Part shown: piece by piece, positions 42,629 through 50,852 of the stretch | Position numbering within the stretch: the first letter of the stretch is position 1 | Layout of the letters: each line of letters opens with the position of its first letter | Source: Thioalkalicoccus limnaeus | GTDB lineage: Bacteria > Pseudomonadota > Gammaproteobacteria > Chromatiales > Chromatiaceae | Length of the DNA: 64,000 bases | Direction: 5' to 3' | NCBI RefSeq assembly: GCF_041197575.1 | Contig: NZ_JBDKXB010000001.1 | Span: forward strand, 124,001-188,000 | The notes under the pieces: generated by a model | Told to the model about the DNA's origin: nothing | Databases searched by the model: none | Seen by the model: the letters and a program-made list of their open reading frames with translations, nothing else | Program-made: the position numbers and the translations under genes

Positions 42629-43429
42629 ATGTCCTTCATCCTGGAGGCATTGAAGAAATCCCAGCAGGAGCGTGCGCTTGGGCAGGTTCCGCGAATCGAT
42701 ACCGGCCTGCTGGTCGAGGAACCGGCTGGTCCCCGGCTGAATCCATGGGTCGGTTTGGCGTTGGGACTGGCCTTCGTCGCCGTGGCCATCGCGTTGGTCG
42801 CCTTGTGGCGCGTTGTGGCGCAGCCAACGACGGCACCTTCGCCGTCGCTAACGGCTCCGTTGCCCGACGCTGTCGCGTGGTCGTCGCCTGCTCCGGTGGG
42901 TCTGACCACCGATCGCGGTGGTGACGATCGCGCCGGGCACCGAGCTCAGGCGGTGTTGGAGCAAGGTGCCGTCGATGTCGCAACGGAAACGCTGGGTCTG
43001 CGTTTTGGACCGGCAGCGCCCGGGGCCGAGGCCCCGGCTCCCACGCCGTCGGCCGGGCCTGCGCCGGTGTCGGCCGAGCCCGGACCAACGGGGCCCCGTT
43101 CTCGATCGATCGCCGCAGGGATACCGGAAGACCTGGTCGAGGAGATCACCAGTTTCCGCGAGCAGATCCGTCGCGAGCAGCAGGGTCTACCCAGTCGCGA
43201 TGAGGTCGCCGATGTCGAACCTTTGCGGCCCGCCGAACAACCGACCCTGCCGGCCTTCATCATGACCGCTCACGTCCACGACGCCGATCCGCAGAGGCGT
43301 TTCGTCGTAATCAACTCGTTGCGGTACGGGGAAGGCGAGCAGACCCGCGAGGGTCTCGAGGTGCTCGAGATCCAGCCGGATGGGGTGTGGCTGGGGTATG
43401 GCAACGTGCAGGTCTTCAGGAAACCTTAG
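42629..43429 (+). CDS. gspB: General secretion pathway protein B
   Basis: A 266-residue partner of GspA. MSFILEALKKSQQERALGQVP at the start is the family signature, followed by one membrane segment (WVGLALGLAFVAVAIALVALW), a long low-complexity Pro/Ala-rich periplasmic linker, and the C-terminal GspB domain (LPAFIMTAHVHDADPQRRFVVINSLRYGEGEQ, ending VWLGYGNVQVFRKP). The linker is typical of a protein that spans peptidoglycan. No gspC-N cluster is in the window. It is convergent with the hypothetical gene at 43641. Confidence 0.9.
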   Translation: MSFILEALKKSQQERALGQVPRIDTGLLVEEPAGPRLNPWVGLALGLAFVAVAIALVALWRVVAQPTTAPSPSLTAPLPDAVAWSSPAPVGLTTDRGGDDRAGHRAQAVLEQGAVDVATETLGLRFGPAAPGAEAPAPTPSAGPAPVSAEPGPTGPRSRSIAAGIPEDLVEEITSFREQIRREQQGLPSRDEVADVEPLRPAEQPTLPAFIMTAHVHDADPQRRFVVINSLRYGEGEQTREGLEVLEIQPDGVWLGYGNVQVFRKP

Positions 43430-43640
43430 GCGGTTTTTGCCGCGTCATGCGCGACATCGCTCACTACTTCGTCCGCCTTTCGTGTCGTACCGGCCGTCAG
43501 ATCGTGCAGCCATGATCTGTCGGCGCTTCGCGATTCGTACCTGATCGTCCGGTCATCGCCGCAGCGGCCACGGGCCGCCCGGCGCCGGAACCGGATGCCG
43601 AGAGCCGATCGCTGCGGACGCGGTCACCGAGCGCCGCTTG

Positions 43641-44102
43641 TCAACCGGCCCCGAGGTGTTCGTTGATCAGCAGATACTGGCGCTCGGCCTCGTTCGAAAA
43701 GCCGCTTTCCTGGCCCTCCATCATGGCGCAATTGACCGCCATGCGAGCTTGGACGGCGGCCTTCCAGGCTCGGTTCTGCTTATCGGTCAACAGCGATCCC
43801 GGGGTCAAGGCCGCCGCCGCGGCGGCGGCGACGAAATGATCGGCCTGGGCCAACCAATTGGTGTCCTTTCCGCAGTCCGTATAGGTTTTCGTCGCATGGG
43901 ATTTCGCGGCCCGATAGGCGTCCTCGATCTCGCCAGGGCTGGCATCTGGTTTCAGGGCGGTTTCGATGGCTCGGCTGACCCGAGGTTCCCGGCCCCACCG
44001 GGCGACGCTGTCAGCGAAGCGGGCGCCGAGGATCCGCTGTTCGATCTCGGGCAGCTCGTTGAGGGCCTGGCGCAGGTCGTGGTCGTTGCTGATGGATGCC
44101 AT
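43641..44102 (-). CDS. Hypothetical helical protein, 153 residues
   Basis: I do not recognise this protein. It has no signal peptide or membrane segment apart from an Ala-rich run (HFVAAAAAAALTPGSLL). The text reads as all-helical: an N-terminal helix with LRQALNELPEIEQRILGARF, a central stretch YTDCGKDTNWLAQADH and a C-terminal WKAAVQARMAVNCAMMEGQESG. Two cysteines (TDCGK and VNCAM) are spaced about 45 residues apart. AGGAC lies upstream of ATG 44102. It is divergent from ppsR with 171 bases between, so the two may share a promoter region. The codon style matches the neighbours, so recent transfer is not suggested. Confidence 0.75.
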   Translation of the reverse strand: MASISNDHDLRQALNELPEIEQRILGARFADSVARWGREPRVSRAIETALKPDASPGEIEDAYRAAKSHATKTYTDCGKDTNWLAQADHFVAAAAAAALTPGSLLTDKQNRAWKAAVQARMAVNCAMMEGQESGFSNEAERQYLLINEHLGAG

Positions 44103-44273
44103 GGGTGCGGTCCTGTGGCTTAGAATGGCGTTACCCGAACCAGTCGGTTGGGAAGCGGGAGCCGAACGGTCGAAACGCCCGACGACCCGTACCGACCGCA
44201 CTGGATGTGTATCAAGGGCCCGGTCGATGGGATCCGGCCCGGCCGCGATATTGAACGCGAGACGCGACGAATC

Positions 44274-45086
44274 ATGAGACGCACGGTCTTCTACGTATCC
44301 GAAAGCACGGGCATCACGGCCGAGACGATGGGGCACAGCCTATTGTCGCAGTTCGAGGCGCTCGATTTCCAGCAGGTCTACATGCCCCACATCAACACCG
44401 AGGCGCGCGCCCATGCCCTGGTGCAAAGGATGCAGGAGGCCTTCGATCGCGATGGTGCGCGCCCGATCGTCTTCGCAACCATGCTCGACGATCGGATCCG
44501 TCAGGTCCTCCGAGATGGCAACTGTTTCTACATGGAGCTGTTCGAGGGCTTCATCGAACCCCTCGCGGTGGAATTGGGGATGGCGCCGAGCCGTCAGTCC
44601 GGACGCAGCCACGCGATCACGAAGCCAAGTTCCTACACCAAGCGGATCGAGGCGATCAATTTTGCGATGTCCAACGATGACGGGATCCGACCGGACAATT
44701 TCGATCATGCCGATGTCGTGCTCATCGGCGTGTCGCGCTCCGGCAAGACCCCGACCTGTCTCTATCTGGCGATGCACTATGGCCTGCGTAGCGCGAACTA
44801 TCCGCTGACCGAAGAGGACTTCGACCGGGATGACGTACCGCCGGAGGTCTGGGCCAGTCGTCGGAAGTTGTTCGCGCTGACGATCGACCCGCAACGTTTG
44901 CAGCTGATCCGCGAGGAACGTCGCCCGGGCAGCGACTATGCCTCCCTGGCGCGTTGTCAACTGGATACCAAGCGGGCTCAGGCGATCTATCGGCGCCTCG
45001 ATGTCCCGGTACTCAATACAACCAGCCAATCGATCGAGGAGATCTCCTCGCACATCGTCAAGGCCATCCGCAACAAGATCGACTGA
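44274..45086 (+). CDS. ppsR: Phosphoenolpyruvate synthase regulatory protein
   Basis: A 270-residue bifunctional kinase/pyrophosphorylase (DUF299 family) that inactivates PEP synthase by ADP-dependent phosphorylation and restores it with phosphate. The N-terminus is RRTVFYVSESTGITAETMGHSLLSQF, and the P-loop GVSRSGKT is at residues 152-159, with the typical C-terminus LDVPVLNTTSQSIEEISSHIV. ATG 44274 is chosen because it starts the conserved domain; the frame is open upstream to 44148. ppsA, its usual neighbour, is not adjacent; the gene on the other side is the unrecognised 153-residue protein. Confidence 0.95.
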   Translation: MRRTVFYVSESTGITAETMGHSLLSQFEALDFQQVYMPHINTEARAHALVQRMQEAFDRDGARPIVFATMLDDRIRQVLRDGNCFYMELFEGFIEPLAVELGMAPSRQSGRSHAITKPSSYTKRIEAINFAMSNDDGIRPDNFDHADVVLIGVSRSGKTPTCLYLAMHYGLRSANYPLTEEDFDRDDVPPEVWASRRKLFALTIDPQRLQLIREERRPGSDYASLARCQLDTKRAQAIYRRLDVPVLNTTSQSIEEISSHIVKAIRNKID

Positions 45087-45410
45087 TGGGGCGAGGTCGG
45101 CTTCGGCGTTGACCGCAGGTGCTCGGCATCGGGTCGCTGGGACGGTCGGGCCCTGAGCGGCCGGCGGGTCAGTGCCTTGCGCGCGAGCCGTTATAGCGAG
45201 TCCCGCGGAACGAACATCCTTGACCCAAGAGGTCGGTGGTCATTCGGTCATTCATCACGAACAGGTCCTCGTGGACCTCCCTCCCGGTGTTCGGTACACT
45301 GCCGGGCGTCGGCGCTGCGCGTCGAGTCTCAGCGCTCGGCGGACTTCAGGGCGTGCCCAATCTTGCCGTTGACGTCGCGTCGCGGGCAAACTAAACTGTA
45401 GCGCTCGTTT
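45087..45410. other. 324-base gap before the tRNA cluster
   Basis: No gene-length frame with family features is present. The last 45 bases contain the tRNA-cluster promoter (45369-45397). A second weak promoter-like sequence (TTCGGTACACT, about 45290-45300) lies upstream. The rest is ordinary high-GC sequence. Confidence 0.6.
45369..45397 (+). promoter_or_regulatory. Sigma70-type promoter of the tRNA-Tyr-Gly-Thr-tuf operon
   Basis: TTGACG (45369-45374) and TAAACT (45392-45397) are separated by 17 bases, and the tRNA-Tyr gene starts 13 bases downstream of the -10. A GC-rich discriminator (GTAGCGCTCG) follows, as expected for a stringently controlled stable-RNA promoter. Confidence 0.75.
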
Positions 45411-45495
45411 GGAGGGGTTCCCGAGCGGTCAAAGGGATCAGACTGTAAATCTGACGGCTCAGCCTTCGGAGGTTCGAATCCTCCCCCCTCCACCA
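45411..45495 (+). tRNA. tRNA-Tyr (GTA)
   Basis: 85-base class II tRNA starting GGAGGGGTTCCCGAGCGG and ending with CCTCCACCA. The anticodon loop ACTGTAAAT contains GTA and the variable arm is long. First of the tyrT-glyT-thrT-tuf group known from E. coli. Confidence 0.98.
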
Positions 45496-45523
45496 AATCG
45501 TGTTTTGCTCCGTTGTCCTGCAT

Positions 45524-45597
<74 letters not shown>

Positions 45598-45619
45598 TCG
45601 CGGTAATGGTTAGAGTATG

Positions 45620-45695
45620 GCCCATGTAGCTCAGTCGGTAGAGCACACCCTTGGTAAGGGTGAGGTCACCGGTTCAATTCCGGTCATGGGCTCCA
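45620..45695 (+). tRNA. tRNA-Thr (GGT)
   Basis: 76-base tRNA starting GCCCATGTAGCTCAGTCGG and ending CATGGGCTCCA. The stem CACCC/GGGTG encloses TTGGTAA with GGT as anticodon. It is 22 bases after tRNA-Gly and 57 bases before the first tuf gene. Confidence 0.98.
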
Positions 45696-45701
45696 AAATA
45701 G

Positions 45702-45719
45702 GCGAATCGCGCGAATCGC
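45702..45719. repeat. Tandem 9-base repeat between tRNA-Thr and tuf
   Basis: GCGAATCGC occurs twice without spacer, in the short region where the tRNA-tuf transcript would be processed. It could be chance or an RNA processing site. Confidence 0.45.
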
Positions 45720-45752
45720 GCGCTGTTTGTGGTCATCTTGCGGAGGTCCGTC

Positions 45753-46943
<1,191 letters not shown>

Positions 46944-47014
46944 GGTTTATCTTGCTGGTGGTGTCGCGGTGTCTCAGGCAGTCACCTGTCGGGTGCCATC
47001 AGTAGTCAATTTCT

Positions 47015-47090
<76 letters not shown>

Positions 47091-47123
47091 TATTTCTAGT
47101 GCAAGCGACCGAACGGCCCCATC

Positions 47124-47501
47124 ATGAACTCACGCGCTGAAGTAACCGGTAGCCGCATGGATACGGCCAAGCTTGCGGCCGCGGTCGTCCTGTTGCTGGC
47201 AGGCCTGTCGGCCTTCTATTTCTTCTCCGATTATTCGACTCTGGTGCGGGTCATTGGGTTGCTGGTCGTCAGTGCTGGGGCTGGCGCGATCGCATTGCAA
47301 ACCTCCCAAGGTCGGCGTCTCTGGCAGTTCGCCGGCGACGCGCGCGCCGAGGTGCGCAAAGTGGTTTGGCCGACGCGTCAGGAAACCATGCAGACGACCT
47401 TGGTCGTCATCGTGATGGTGTTGATCCTGGGCCTGATCTTGTGGTTTTTCGATAGTATCCTGATGGCGATCGTGCGTTTCTTGGTCGGCCACGGAGGCTG
47501 A
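47124..47501 (+). CDS. secE: Protein translocase subunit SecE
   Basis: A 125-residue SecE with three membrane segments, the long gammaproteobacterial form: AKLAAAVVLLLAGLSAFYFF, LVRVIGLLVVSAGAGAIAL and TTLVVIVMVLILGLILWFFDSIL. The conserved amphipathic helix is DARAEVRKVVWPTRQETMQTT, which clamps SecY. ATG 47124 has no strong Shine-Dalgarno; ATG 47157 (MDTAK) is an alternative start. It is followed one base later by nusG. Confidence 0.96.
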   Translation: MNSRAEVTGSRMDTAKLAAAVVLLLAGLSAFYFFSDYSTLVRVIGLLVVSAGAGAIALQTSQGRRLWQFAGDARAEVRKVVWPTRQETMQTTLVVIVMVLILGLILWFFDSILMAIVRFLVGHGG

Positions 47502-47502
47502 C

Positions 47503-48036
47503 ATGGGGAAACGCTGGTACGTCATTCACGCCTATTCGGGTTTCGAGGCGCAAGTCAAGCGTTCTCTCGAAGAACGTATTCGTCGCGCGGGCATGGAGGA
47601 GAGCTTCGGCCCGATTCTCGTTCCTACCGAAGAGGTGGTCGAGATGCGTGGCGGGCAGCAGCGCAAGAGCGAGCGAAAATTCTTTCCCGGTTACGTGCTC
47701 ATCAACATGGAGCTCACGGACGACACCTGGCACTTGGTGCGCAGTGTGCCGAAGGTGATGGGCTTCATTGGTGGGACTGGAGATCGCCCGGCGCCAATTC
47801 CCGAGAAGCAGGCAGAGGCGATTCTGTTGCGCGTGCAGGAGGGTGTCGAGAAGCCTCGTCCGAAGGTGCTCTACGAGCCTGGCGAGGTCGTTCGGGTGGT
47901 CGATGGCCCCTTCACGGACTTCAACGGCGTCGTCGAGGAAGTCGACTACGAAAAGAGTCGTCTGAAAGTCTCCGTCCTGATCTTTGGGCGGTCGACTCCG
48001 GTTGATTTGGAGTTTGGTCAAATCGAGAAAGGGTGA
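47503..48036 (+). CDS. nusG: Transcription termination/antitermination factor NusG
   Basis: A 177-residue NusG. The N-terminal domain starts KRWYVIHAYSGFEAQVKRSLEERI and includes PTEEVVEMRGGQQRKSERKFFPGYVLI; the C-terminal KOW domain is EPGEVVRVVDGPFTDFNGVVEEVDYEKSRLKVSVLIFGRSTPVDLEF. It binds RNA polymerase and couples it with Rho or S10. ATG 47503 starts just after the secE stop. A 7-bp hairpin at 48031-48048 covers its stop codon. Confidence 0.98.
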   Translation: MGKRWYVIHAYSGFEAQVKRSLEERIRRAGMEESFGPILVPTEEVVEMRGGQQRKSERKFFPGYVLINMELTDDTWHLVRSVPKVMGFIGGTGDRPAPIPEKQAEAILLRVQEGVEKPRPKVLYEPGEVVRVVDGPFTDFNGVVEEVDYEKSRLKVSVLIFGRSTPVDLEFGQIEKG

Positions 48037-48048
48037 GCAGGCTCGCCC
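48031..48048 (+). terminator. Weak hairpin at the end of nusG
   Basis: GGGTGAG and CTCGCCC pair over seven bases (one G-T) around a CAGG loop, spanning the nusG stop, followed by a TTGCGTTT stretch. It may give partial termination before the L11 operon. Confidence 0.4.
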
Positions 48049-48266
48049 TTGCGTTTCGGCTTGCTATTTCTGGGCTTGTGCTGTGGTTGGCCCGCGCTGA
48101 CTGTTACCTTTTGTTGGTTTTTTGGGTGTGTGGCCCGGGCCGTGGCCGCTCGTCCGGCTGGTGATATCCCGAATGATGGCCGATCTGGCAGTGCCGGCTT
48201 GGTTTCGGGTGGCAAATCGGGGAGCTGGTTCCTAGCGGGCCGGCGTTAGACCCACGGGAGATTTCA

Positions 48267-48701
48267 ATGGCTAAGAAGATCACAGCTTACATCAAGCTGC
48301 AAGTGAAGGCCGGCGAGGCTACGCCAAGCCCGCCCGTCGGGCCGGCGCTCGGTCAGCACGGCGTCAATATCATGGAGTTCTGCAAGGCGTTCAATGCGCG
48401 AACCCAAGGGATGGAAAAAGGGATGCCGACGCCGGTCGTCATCACCGTCTATTCCGATCGCAGCTTCACCTTCATCACGAAGACGCCGCCGGCCTCGGTT
48501 CTCCTGAGGAAGGTCACGGGGCTGGCCAAAGGCAGTGCCGATCCGAACCGGGACAAGGTCGGGACCGTGACGCGCGCGCAACTCGAAGAGGTCGCGAACA
48601 TCAAGATGCCGGATCTGACGGCGGCCGATCTCGATGCAGCGGTGCGGACCATTGCTGGTAGCGCGAAGGCGATGGGTTTGGTTGTCGAGGAGGTGCAGTG
48701 A
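48267..48701 (+). CDS. rplK: 50S ribosomal protein L11
   Basis: A 144-residue L11. Text includes KKITAYIKLQVKAGEATPSPPVGPALGQHGVNIMEFCKAFNART, the Pro-rich linker and thiostrepton-site region, and TPPASVLLRKVTGLAKGS. GGGAGATTTCA precedes ATG 48267. The 230 bases between nusG and rplK contain no gene but may hold the L11 operon promoter and the L1-binding leader; a T-rich tract lies around 48110-48128. The stop overlaps the rplA start by one base (TGATG). Confidence 0.99.
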   Translation: MAKKITAYIKLQVKAGEATPSPPVGPALGQHGVNIMEFCKAFNARTQGMEKGMPTPVVITVYSDRSFTFITKTPPASVLLRKVTGLAKGSADPNRDKVGTVTRAQLEEVANIKMPDLTAADLDAAVRTIAGSAKAMGLVVEEVQ

Positions 48702-49396
48702 TGGCTAAGGCATCCAAGCGTCTCAATGCGATGCGTCAGCGCGTCGATCGCAGTCGCCTGTATCCGGCCGAGGAGGCGTTCGCGCTCCTCAAGGATTTGT
48801 CGAGCGTCAAGTTCGTCGAGACGGTCGATGTCTCGGTGAATCTCGGCGTGGATCCGCGTAAGTCGGATCAGGTGGTGCGTGGTTCGACCGTGCTGCCGCA
48901 TGGTATCGGCAAGACGGTCAAGGTCGCCGTGTTCGCGCAAGGCGCCAACGCCGATGCGGCGCTGGCGGCGGGTGCCGACCGGGTGGGTATGGAGGATCTG
49001 GCCGAGGACATGAAGGCCGGGAACCTGGCCTATGATGTGGTGATCGCGTCGCCCGACGCGATGCGGGTCGTAGGGCAGCTCGGAAAACTGCTGGGGCCAC
49101 GCGGCTTGATGCCGAACCCCAAGGTCGGCACCGTCACGCCGAACGTCGCCGAGGCCGTCAACAATGCGAAGGCCGGGCAGGTTCGTTATCGCACCGACAA
49201 GGCCGGGATCATTCACTGTCCACTCGGCAAGATCGATTTCGATCCGGTTGCGCTGCGCGAAAACCTACAGGCCTTGCTGGCGAACCTGATCAAGGCGAAG
49301 CCGAGCAGTTCGAAAGGCATCTATATGCGGAAGGTGACCGTGTCCACGACGATGGGGCCCGGGATCTCGGTGGATCATGCGGCCTTGGGTCTGTGA
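48701..49396 (+). CDS. rplA: 50S ribosomal protein L1
   Basis: A 231-residue L1, which binds the L1 stalk of 23S rRNA and represses its own operon. ASKRLNAMRQRVDRSRLYPAEEAFALLKDL, FVETVDVSVNLGVDPRKSDQVVRGSTVLPHG, GPRGLMPNPKVGTVTPNVAEAV and the C-terminal SSKGIYMRKVTVSTTMGPGISVD are characteristic. ATG 48701 overlaps the rplK stop by one base and has GAGGAGGTG just upstream. The L10-type leader follows. Confidence 0.99.
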   Translation: MAKASKRLNAMRQRVDRSRLYPAEEAFALLKDLSSVKFVETVDVSVNLGVDPRKSDQVVRGSTVLPHGIGKTVKVAVFAQGANADAALAAGADRVGMEDLAEDMKAGNLAYDVVIASPDAMRVVGQLGKLLGPRGLMPNPKVGTVTPNVAEAVNNAKAGQVRYRTDKAGIIHCPLGKIDFDPVALRENLQALLANLIKAKPSSSKGIYMRKVTVSTTMGPGISVDHAALGL

Positions 49397-49470
49397 GATC
49401 CAGGGCTGCTAGAGGGGGCGCGAAGCGCTCTTCAGTCAGGCTTTGGGGCCTCGGCCGTCGGTCGAGGGCC

Positions 49471-49542
49471 GTCAAAGACCGCAGGTGCCCGTGCGCGTCG
49501 ATGCGCCGACGGGCTTAAATCATCCAGCCTGCGCAGACGGTG
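49471..49542 (+). promoter_or_regulatory. L10 leader (autoregulatory mRNA element)
   Basis: GTCAAAGACCGCAGGTG, then a hairpin (CCCGTGCGCGTCGATGCGCCGACGGG region), CTTAAAT and GCCTGCGCAGACGGTG match the conserved kink-turn layout of the Rfam L10 leader, where L10(L12)4 binds and represses translation of rplJ. It lies in the 270-base gap before rplJ. Confidence 0.85.
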
Positions 49543-49666
49543 CTCCCGATTCAGGTTGATCCTGAAGACGGTGCACGGATGAGGTCGTCGCGCCGGACCG
49601 AGGTCCGCGGCGGCGGATGTAATCGAGGTTGTTTTCCTCGAGAACCGTGATCAGGAGGTGACGATA

Positions 49667-50194
49667 GTGGCGTTGAATCTCGCCCAAAAGGAGGCCGTCG
49701 TTGCTGAGATCGCGGAGGTTGCTAGGAGTGCCTATTCGGCCATCGGAGCCGAGTACCGGGGGTTGACGGTCGAGCAGATGACGCAGTTGCGTGCCGAGGC
49801 GCGCAAGGCTGGCGTCTATGTTCGCGTCGTCAAGAATACCCTGGCGCGCCGGGCCTTGGTGGATACCGACTTTGCGTGCATGCGCGACGGGCTCAAGGGC
49901 CCGCTGGTTCTCGCGTTCTCGCAGCAGGATCCCGGGTCGGTGGCGCGCGTCTTAGAGACCTTCGCGAAGGCGAACAATAGCTTCCAGGTCAAGCTGATTG
50001 CTGTGAGTGGTCGGCTCTTGCCGCCCACCGAGATCGGCACTTTGGCGAAGATGCCTACCTATGATGAGGCGGTCAGCCAGTTGATGGCCGTGATGAAGGC
50101 GCCGGTCCAGAAGCTGGCCGCGACGATGAACGAGGTCCCGGGCAAGCTGGTCCGTACCTTGGCCGCGGTTCGCGAGGCCAAGGAAGCCGCCTAA
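49667..50194 (+). CDS. rplJ: 50S ribosomal protein L10
   Basis: A 175-residue L10, the base of the L7/L12 stalk. ALNLAQKEAVVAEIAEVARSAYSAIGAEYRGLTVEQMTQLR, VYVRVVKNTLARRAL and the C-terminal helix QLMAVMKAPVQKLAATMNEVPGKLVRTLAAVRE that binds L12 dimers are visible. GTG 49667 is chosen because AGGAGG lies eight bases upstream and proteins of this family begin with Met-Ala-Leu-Asn; a GTG at 49658 overlaps the Shine-Dalgarno. Controlled by the upstream L10 leader. Confidence 0.98.
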   Translation: MALNLAQKEAVVAEIAEVARSAYSAIGAEYRGLTVEQMTQLRAEARKAGVYVRVVKNTLARRALVDTDFACMRDGLKGPLVLAFSQQDPGSVARVLETFAKANNSFQVKLIAVSGRLLPPTEIGTLAKMPTYDEAVSQLMAVMKAPVQKLAATMNEVPGKLVRTLAAVREAKEAA

Positions 50195-50238
50195 CCGTCT
50201 GTCGATATCAACCCTATATTTTTGTTTCGGAGTAACCC

Positions 50239-50619
50239 ATGTCCGTCTCGAAAGACGAAATCCTTGAAGCCATCGCGAACATGACCGTGATGGAAGTGGT
50301 CGACCTGATCAGTGCGATGGAAGAGAAGTTCGGCGTGACGGCGGCCGCAGCGGTTGCGGTGGCCCCGGGCGCCGGTGGCGGCGCGGATGCGCCGGTCGTC
50401 GAGGAGCAGACCGAATTCAACGTCGTTCTGACCTCGTTCGGTGCCAATAAGGTCTCGGTGATCAAGACGGTGCGGGCACTGACCGGCTTGGGCCTGAAGG
50501 AAGCCAAGGACGCGGTCGAGGGCGTGCCGACGGTGCTCAAGGAAGGCGTGTCGAAGGCCGACGCCGAAGAGGCGAAGAAACAATTGGAGGAGGCCGGCGC
50601 TGCCGTGGAGATCAAGTAA
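50239..50619 (+). CDS. rplL: 50S ribosomal protein L7/L12
   Basis: A 126-residue L7/L12: N-terminal dimerisation domain MSVSKDEILEAIANMTVMEVVDLISAMEEKFGVTAAAA, an Ala/Gly/Pro hinge (VAPGAGGGADAPVVEEQ), and C-terminal factor-binding domain TEFNVVLTSFGANKVSVIKTVRALTGLGLKEAKDAVEGVP. The stalk dimers recruit EF-Tu and EF-G. GGAGTAACCC precedes the ATG. Followed by an attenuator-like hairpin before rpoB. Confidence 0.99.
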   Translation: MSVSKDEILEAIANMTVMEVVDLISAMEEKFGVTAAAAVAVAPGAGGGADAPVVEEQTEFNVVLTSFGANKVSVIKTVRALTGLGLKEAKDAVEGVPTVLKEGVSKADAEEAKKQLEEAGAAVEIK

Positions 50620-50664
50620 CGACGACCTTGCGTCGTCGCAGTTTGCTGTTGGCATTGCGTCATG

Positions 50665-50691
50665 GCTGGCGGCACGAGCCGCCGGCCTTTT
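50665..50691 (+). terminator. Attenuator hairpin between rplL and rpoB
   Basis: GCTGGCGGC pairs with GCCGCCGGC over nine positions (one G-T) around an ACGA loop, followed by CTTTTG. Position and form match the partial terminator/RNase III site that sets the rplL:rpoB ratio in E. coli. Confidence 0.75.
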
Positions 50692-50852
50692 GCCGTTTGT
50701 GCGAAGGAGTAAATGCTCAGGGCCGGTTTACGGCACGGATTGAGTAACCATATCGATTTCACGCGCTGGCGGATTTTCCGGACCCGCCACCGCTCCGTCA
50801 CGACGGTGCCCCGTCGCCGGGTCATCTCTAAGCACTTTCGAGGGAAGGCAGT

